The notes beneath the pieces are model-generated. The model did no database searches, had not been told where the DNA came from, and was given only the letters and a program-made list of their open reading frames with translations. This document shows, one piece after another, positions 59,829 to 64,000 of a stretch of 64,000 nt of DNA (position 1 is its first letter; every line of letters starts with the position of its first letter). The position numbers and the translations under genes are program-made. This DNA comes from Caulobacter radicis (GTDB lineage: Bacteria; Pseudomonadota; Alphaproteobacteria; Caulobacterales; Caulobacteraceae), in assembly GCF_003094615.1 (NCBI RefSeq), contig NZ_QDKO01000037.1:1-64000 (forward strand), read 5' to 3'.

Positions 59829-60554
59829 ATGGGACGAAGGCCAAGCTTCGTCCGTGCGAGTTTCCCGATGACCCATCCAACCCCTGCCGCCCGCGTCGCC
59901 ACGCACGACGAGCCTGAGATCCAGCGCCGAAACCTGCTGCTGGCGGGCGGCGTCGCGGCCGCCGCCGCCGGCATTGTCGCGCCGGGCAGAGCCAAGGCGC
60001 AGGAGGGCTCCCAGGTACCGCCGCCCGCGCGCCAGCCGCGCGCGCCGGCCGGCGGCAAGAGTCCCTGGGGCTACGACACCTGGAAGCAGGCCACGCCCCA
60101 GCCGGTCTCGATCCGGCCCGGCGAGGCGCCGTTGCCGCAGCATCCGCGCGCCTATACCGACATCAAGAGCTATCACGCCCACGTCTATTTCGACGAGGAC
60201 ACCTCGCAGAAGGCGGCCCTGCTGCGGCGCTGGGTGTCGGAGCGCTTCGTCGTCGAGCTGGGCGACTGGAACCTGACCCCGCGCGGCCCGCACGTGACGC
60301 CGTCGTTCTATTTCGGCTTCACCAACGACCTTCTGCACGTGATCCTGCCGTGGCTGCAGCTCAACAGCCTGGGGCTGACGATCCTGCTGCATCCGAACAC
60401 CGACGACCCACGCTCGGACCACCTCTACTACACCGCCTGGATCAACCGCTCGCAGCCGGTGAACGGCTACGGCATGAAGAAGCCGGGCGAGGGCGAGCCG
60501 CCGGTCGAGCTGATCTATCCCAACACCAGGCCGTTCCTGCCGATCGAGACGTGA
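59829..60554 (+). CDS. DOPA 4,5-dioxygenase-family protein with a Tat-type leader
   Basis: 241 residues. The C-terminal domain (about 108-215) matches the extradiol DOPA dioxygenase family: SYHAHVYFDEDTSQKAALLR with the His116/His118 pair, GPHVTPSFYFGFTND and LGLTILLHPNTDDPRSDHLY. Members usually are short cytoplasmic proteins that open catecholic rings. Here a leader with QRRNLLLAGGVAAAAAGIVA suggests Tat export, which is unusual. The ATG at 59829 is preferred for its strong AGGAGG five bases upstream; 59868 is the alternative and would give a shorter Tat n-region. The substrate is unknown. Confidence 0.8.
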   Translation: MGRRPSFVRASFPMTHPTPAARVATHDEPEIQRRNLLLAGGVAAAAAGIVAPGRAKAQEGSQVPPPARQPRAPAGGKSPWGYDTWKQATPQPVSIRPGEAPLPQHPRAYTDIKSYHAHVYFDEDTSQKAALLRRWVSERFVVELGDWNLTPRGPHVTPSFYFGFTNDLLHVILPWLQLNSLGLTILLHPNTDDPRSDHLYYTAWINRSQPVNGYGMKKPGEGEPPVELIYPNTRPFLPIET

Positions 60555-60584
60555 GGGCCGGTCAAGACGTGAGGGAAGGGGGCC

Positions 60585-61652
60585 TTACGCCCCCAGCATG
60601 TTGCCGTAGCCGATGACCACGGTGGCGCCGACCAGCAGGGCCACGCCGGCCCAGACCATGTTGCGCACGGCCGGACGAGCGTCCTTCCACTCCTTGAAGG
60701 CGAAGCCCCACAGGGTGCCGAAGATGATGATGCTGGCCATGTGCAGGGTCCAGCTGGAGAAGCCGAACTTGCCCATCTGGCTTTCGCCCATGGTGTAGAA
60801 GAAGAACTGGAAGTACCAGGCCACGCCCGCCAGGGCGCTGAGCAGGTAGTTGGCCAGCAGCGGCGGCTTGTCGGCGGATTCCTTGCCGCTGGAGGCGCGG
60901 CCGATCCACTGGCCGGCGCTGCGGTTCTTGGCGATCAGGAAGGCGCACCAGACGCCGTTGGTGATCAGGCCGCCGAACATGACGAGGCACAGCACCGGCA
61001 GGCCGGTCCACAGCGGGCCGGTGCCGGCGGCGGCCGAGATGTCCTTGATCGGTTCGCCCGCGGCCAGGCCGAAGGCGAAGCAGGCCGACATGATCCCCGA
61101 GAAGATCGCGACGGCCAGGCCCTTCCTGAAGTCGAACTCGGCGACGGCCGCGCGCTTTGCCTCGGGCGACAGGTCGCCGTCCTTCTTGGCGCCGGCCCAG
61201 GCCACGACGACGATGCCGGCCACGGTCATCAGGAGGCCCAGCAGGATGATCCGGCCGGAGGTCGAGCTCAGCAGGGCGTCGGCGAAGGTCCCACGCACCA
61301 GCGGCGGGATCAGCGTGCCGAACACGGTGCACAGGCCCAGCACCACGGCCATGCCCAAGGACAGGCCCAGATAGCGCATTGTCAGGCCGTAGGTCAGGCC
61401 GCCGAAGCCCCACAGCACGCCGAACAGGATGCACAGGCCGGCGATGTGCGGCGGGACCTGGCCCATCACGCCCAGCAGGTCGCGGGTCTGGAGGGAAGCG
61501 AAGAACCAGGGCGCCAAGAGCCAGGAGAACACGCCCCCGGTCAGCCAGTAGATCTCCCACGACCAGCGCCGCACGCCGCGGAAGGGCACGTAGAAGCTGG
61601 CCGAGGCCAGGCCGCCCAGCCAATGGAAGAAAACGCCCAAAAGCGGATTCAT
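60585..61652 (-). CDS. rhaT: L-rhamnose/proton symporter
   Basis: A 355-residue, ten-helix inner-membrane transporter of the RhaT family. The N-terminus NPLLGVFFHWLGGLASASFY is diagnostic, followed by VPFRGVRRWSWEIYWLTGGV, WGFGGLTYGLTMRYLGLSLG and a C-terminal MASIIIFGTLWGFAFKEWKD. It should import L-rhamnose, or a similar deoxysugar, with a proton. The ATG at 61652 is chosen because GGGAG lies upstream. It is divergent from the receptor at 61.9 kb, so both may belong to a rhamnose-glycan regulon. No rhamnose catabolic gene is inside the window. Confidence 0.9.
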   Translation of the reverse strand: MNPLLGVFFHWLGGLASASFYVPFRGVRRWSWEIYWLTGGVFSWLLAPWFFASLQTRDLLGVMGQVPPHIAGLCILFGVLWGFGGLTYGLTMRYLGLSLGMAVVLGLCTVFGTLIPPLVRGTFADALLSSTSGRIILLGLLMTVAGIVVVAWAGAKKDGDLSPEAKRAAVAEFDFRKGLAVAIFSGIMSACFAFGLAAGEPIKDISAAAGTGPLWTGLPVLCLVMFGGLITNGVWCAFLIAKNRSAGQWIGRASSGKESADKPPLLANYLLSALAGVAWYFQFFFYTMGESQMGKFGFSSWTLHMASIIIFGTLWGFAFKEWKDARPAVRNMVWAGVALLVGATVVIGYGNMLGA

Positions 61653-61921
61653 TGGCGTCAACTCCCATATATCAGAACGATTTTCTAATTATTGGGATCA
61701 TCGCGACCGGGCGGGACTTTGTCAACGAACCGGGCCGAGCGTCGCCGCAAGGACACGGTGGCGGGCATTTCTTCCGTGAAACACTGTGTGGCGCTCGACA
61801 TGCGCATGATTTCGCGGTTATCGTCCCGATTATAGGGAATTAATCCCATAATATGAAATTTGTCGACCTTGGCGTCATCCGATGGCCCTGAGCAACGACA
61901 AGTCGCAACTGGAGAGGAAAC
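61653..61921. promoter_or_regulatory. Divergent regulatory region of rhaT and the last receptor
   Basis: The region is AT-rich near both ends. At 61829-61852 the near-palindrome ATTATAGGGAATTAATCCC plus ATAAT carries two inverted ATTAT(N)GGGA half-sites. Two more half-sites of the same form (TCCCATATA at 61663-61671 and ATTATTGGGA at 61688-61697) lie next to the rhaT start, one of them overlapping its ribosome site. A shared regulator for both genes is plausible. Confidence 0.45.
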
Positions 61922-64000
61922 ATGAAGACCACCATCAGCGCGCACCTGCGCTCCAGCGCCTCGCGCCTCGCCGTCGCGGCCGTCCTGCTTTCGGCGCCCG
62001 CCATCGCCTATGCCCAGGCCGCGCCCGCCGCCGGCCAGACCGTCGAGCCCGACGCCGTCGAGGAGATCGTCGTCACCGGCATCCGCGCCTCGCTGCGCAG
62101 CGCCATGGACGTCAAGCGCAACTCGCTGCAGGTGGTCGACACCATCTCGGCCGAGGACATCGGCGACTTCCCCGACAAGAACCTCTCCGAAGCGCTGCAA
62201 CGGGTGACGGGCGTGCAGATCAGCCGCCAGGACGGCGAAGGCCGGGGCGTCAGCATCCGCGGCGCCGATCCCAGCCTCAACCGCGTCGAGATCAACGGCT
62301 CGTCGGCCCTGTCGCTGACGGTGGGCGGCGGCGACCGCGCGGTCGACTTCCGTGACATCCCGGTCGAGTTCGTCTCGCGCCTCGACGTGGTCAAGTCGCC
62401 GACCGCCGACATGGCCGAAGGCGGCATCGGCGGCACCGTGCGGGTCATCACCCGCCGCCCGTTCGACAGCAAGAAGCCCTTCGTCGCCGGTTCGGTGCAG
62501 GGCGTCTATTCGAACCTGGCCAAGGAATACGATCCCAAGCTCGCCCTGATCGGCAGCCGCACCTTCTTCGACGACACGGTCGGCGTCCTGCTGTCGGGCA
62601 CCTGGGAGAACCGCCACCTCAACAGCAACAACGCCCGCACCACCGGCTGGATTCGCCGGGCGGCCACGGCCACCGGCGCCGGCGCGACCCCGGGCCGCAG
62701 CACCGACGTCAACGGCGACGGCACGCTGGACTGGATCCCCGAGATCCCGCGCCTGATCATCGACCGCCGCGAGACCGAGCGCAAAGCGCTGAGCGGCGTG
62801 CTGGAATGGCGTCCGAACGACAGCTTCAAGGCCTATCTCGACGCCACCTACGCCACCGCCAAGGAAGAGGTGAACAGTTCCTTCCTGCAACTGGGCGCCT
62901 CGGGCGGCCTGATCGACTACAGCAAGACCACGCTGGGCGCCGACAACACGGTCAACCACATCGAGCTGACCAGCAGCGCGGCCTTCCCGATGGATCTGGC
63001 CTATCGCAACATCCTGGGCGACCTCGAGCGCACCCAGTACACCACGGCCCTGGGCGGCGAGTGGAAGGTCGGCCAGTGGGTCTTCGACGCCCGCCTCGAC
63101 TACTCCAACGCCGAGGTCCAGAACAACGAGATCAACTCGACCGCCACGGTGTTCGGCGTGCCGCGCGCCGTCGTCGACTACACCGGCGGCCAGCGCGCCC
63201 CGAACTTCTCGTTCCCGGGCCTGGACGTCACCACCGGCCAGGGCGTCAACCGGATCGATGCGCTGTTCAACCCGCGCAACAACACCTCCGAAGAGACCGC
63301 CCAGCAGTTCAACATCACCTACAAGCCGAACATTCCCTGGCTGACCTCGATCAAGGCCGGCGCCCAGGCCCGCCAGTTCGAGACCGACCAGATCCTCTAC
63401 CAGCGCACCACGCGCCTGACCTGCCGTGGCGACGCCAGCAGCGGCGCGATCATCGCCGTGGCTGCGCCGTGCTCGACCCTCGAGTCGATCGTCAACATCA
63501 ACTCGGTGGTCAACAGCATCCCGTTCTTCAAGACCGGCGACCTGGGCTATTCGGGCGGCATCCGCCAGTGGAACGACAACACCATGGCCACCTACGCCGC
63601 CACCCTGGCGACGGCGGGCCTGGTCAACGACGTCTACGCGGTCAACCCGAACGCCAACACCGCCCAGACGGCCGGCGGCCCCGGCAGCTTCCAGGCCTTC
63701 CTCGACACCTGGTCGGTCGAGGAGAAGACCAAGAGCGGCTACGTCCAGGCCAATTTCGACTTCTCCGAACTGCCGGTCCGCGTCAGCGGCTCGGTCGGCG
63801 TGCGCGTGGTCGACACCCAGACCACCTCGACGGGCTACAACCGCGTCCAGAGCGGCAGCACGGTGAACTTCGTCCAGGCCTCGCAGGACGGCGGCTACAC
63901 CAAGACCCTGCCGTCGCTGAACCTGCGCTTCGAGCTGATCCCCAATACGCTGATCGGCCGCGCCGCCGCCAGCAAGGTGATGGCCCGCGCCGCGCCGGCC
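61922..64000 (+). CDS. TonB-dependent receptor, 3' truncated by window end
   Basis: The frame is open for 693 codons to the last base of the window. Signal peptide ends AYA at residue 31. The TonB box is VEEIVVTGIRASL. The plug has ISAEDIGDFPDKNLSEALQR and VTGVQISRQDGEGRGVSIRG, typical of the Caulobacter/Xanthomonas carbohydrate receptors, and SPTADMAEGGIGGTVRVIT closes it. The barrel is incomplete. No STN domain is present. GGAGAGGAAAC precedes the ATG. It is divergent from rhaT, so a rhamnose-containing glycan is a reasonable ligand, by inference only. Confidence 0.88.
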   Translation, partial: MKTTISAHLRSSASRLAVAAVLLSAPAIAYAQAAPAAGQTVEPDAVEEIVVTGIRASLRSAMDVKRNSLQVVDTISAEDIGDFPDKNLSEALQRVTGVQISRQDGEGRGVSIRGADPSLNRVEINGSSALSLTVGGGDRAVDFRDIPVEFVSRLDVVKSPTADMAEGGIGGTVRVITRRPFDSKKPFVAGSVQGVYSNLAKEYDPKLALIGSRTFFDDTVGVLLSGTWENRHLNSNNARTTGWIRRAATATGAGATPGRSTDVNGDGTLDWIPEIPRLIIDRRETERKALSGVLEWRPNDSFKAYLDATYATAKEEVNSSFLQLGASGGLIDYSKTTLGADNTVNHIELTSSAAFPMDLAYRNILGDLERTQYTTALGGEWKVGQWVFDARLDYSNAEVQNNEINSTATVFGVPRAVVDYTGGQRAPNFSFPGLDVTTGQGVNRIDALFNPRNNTSEETAQQFNITYKPNIPWLTSIKAGAQARQFETDQILYQRTTRLTCRGDASSGAIIAVAAPCSTLESIVNINSVVNSIPFFKTGDLGYSGGIRQWNDNTMATYAATLATAGLVNDVYAVNPNANTAQTAGGPGSFQAFLDTWSVEEKTKSGYVQANFDFSELPVRVSGSVGVRVVDTQTTSTGYNRVQSGSTVNFVQASQDGGYTKTLPSLNLRFELIPNTLIGRAAASKVMARAAPA

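Noticed and set aside
1-64000. CRISPR arrays, tRNA or rRNA genes, insertion sequences, prophage
   Set aside because: I found no regularly spaced repeats, no tRNA-like cloverleaf in the intergenic gaps I examined, and no transposase, integrase or phage structural gene.

Overview
The window is very GC-rich and densely coded. It carries six TonB-dependent receptors (one cut by the right edge), two FecI/FecR/receptor modules, Tat- and Sec-exported carbohydrate enzymes, and receptors of the type with a DEVVVTG-like TonB box directly after a short signal peptide. This fits an oligotrophic alphaproteobacterium of the Caulobacterales, most likely Caulobacter or a close relative. That placement is inferred from protein style and gene content, because no rRNA or species marker is present. 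I saw no tRNA, rRNA, CRISPR array, insertion sequence or prophage gene.

Layout. 0-7.2 kb: an amino-sugar locus with the end of a GlcNAc-type PTS permease, a receptor, an exported GH89 alpha-N-acetylglucosaminidase and a NagX/HGSNAT-like membrane acetyltransferase. 7.2-13.9 kb: a haem/iron module, with heme oxygenase, a DUF454 protein and TonB on the minus strand, then an ECF sigma factor, a FecR and an STN-containing receptor on the plus strand. 14.1-17.0 kb: two adjacent coiled-coil proteins of unknown function, one exported, the other with a glycine-rich hydrophobic segment in mid-protein. 17-42.2 kb: a large polysaccharide-utilisation region with GH97, GH43, two paralogous LacI regulators, a ROK kinase, a GH88 unsaturated glucuronyl hydrolase, an MFS oligosaccharide symporter, two GH28/GH49-like beta-helix hydrolases, a GntR DNA-binding fragment, two receptors, an unrecognised 781-residue exported protein, a 2OG-Fe(II) oxygenase and a heparinase II/III-type lyase. 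42.4-49.1 kb: a complete Mrp (Pha/Mnh) cation/proton antiporter operon with fused A and B subunits, then a convergent universal stress protein. 49.4-56.1 kb: a second ECF sigma/FecR/receptor module followed by an S9 prolyl-oligopeptidase-type peptidase, probably for peptide scavenging. 56.1-60.6 kb: two tiny proteins, a NepI-like and a DHA2-type MFS exporter, and an apparently exported DOPA-dioxygenase-family protein. 60.6-64 kb: a RhaT rhamnose/proton symporter divergent from a receptor that runs off the window.

The main organising signal is a 14-bp palindrome, consensus TGRTAWCGWTAWCA, found about ten times between 17.06 and 42.23 kb. It lies upstream of almost every transcription unit of the polysaccharide region and nowhere else that I could see in the window. 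I read it as the operator set of one or both LacI paralogues. A working model: the receptors import glucuronate-containing oligosaccharides; the lyase makes unsaturated ends; GH88 removes them; GH97, GH43 and the beta-helix enzymes trim neutral sugars; the MFS symporter moves products into the cytoplasm; and the ROK kinase phosphorylates a released hexose. The actual polysaccharide cannot be named from sequence alone.

Most worth a second look: the two-class LacI operator regulon with an orphan operator between two convergent genes; the uncharacterised coiled-coil pair next to the haem module; the NAGLU/HGSNAT-like gene pair that resembles two steps of lysosomal heparan degradation; the unrecognised 781-residue protein; and a GH97 whose expected catalytic positions look atypical.
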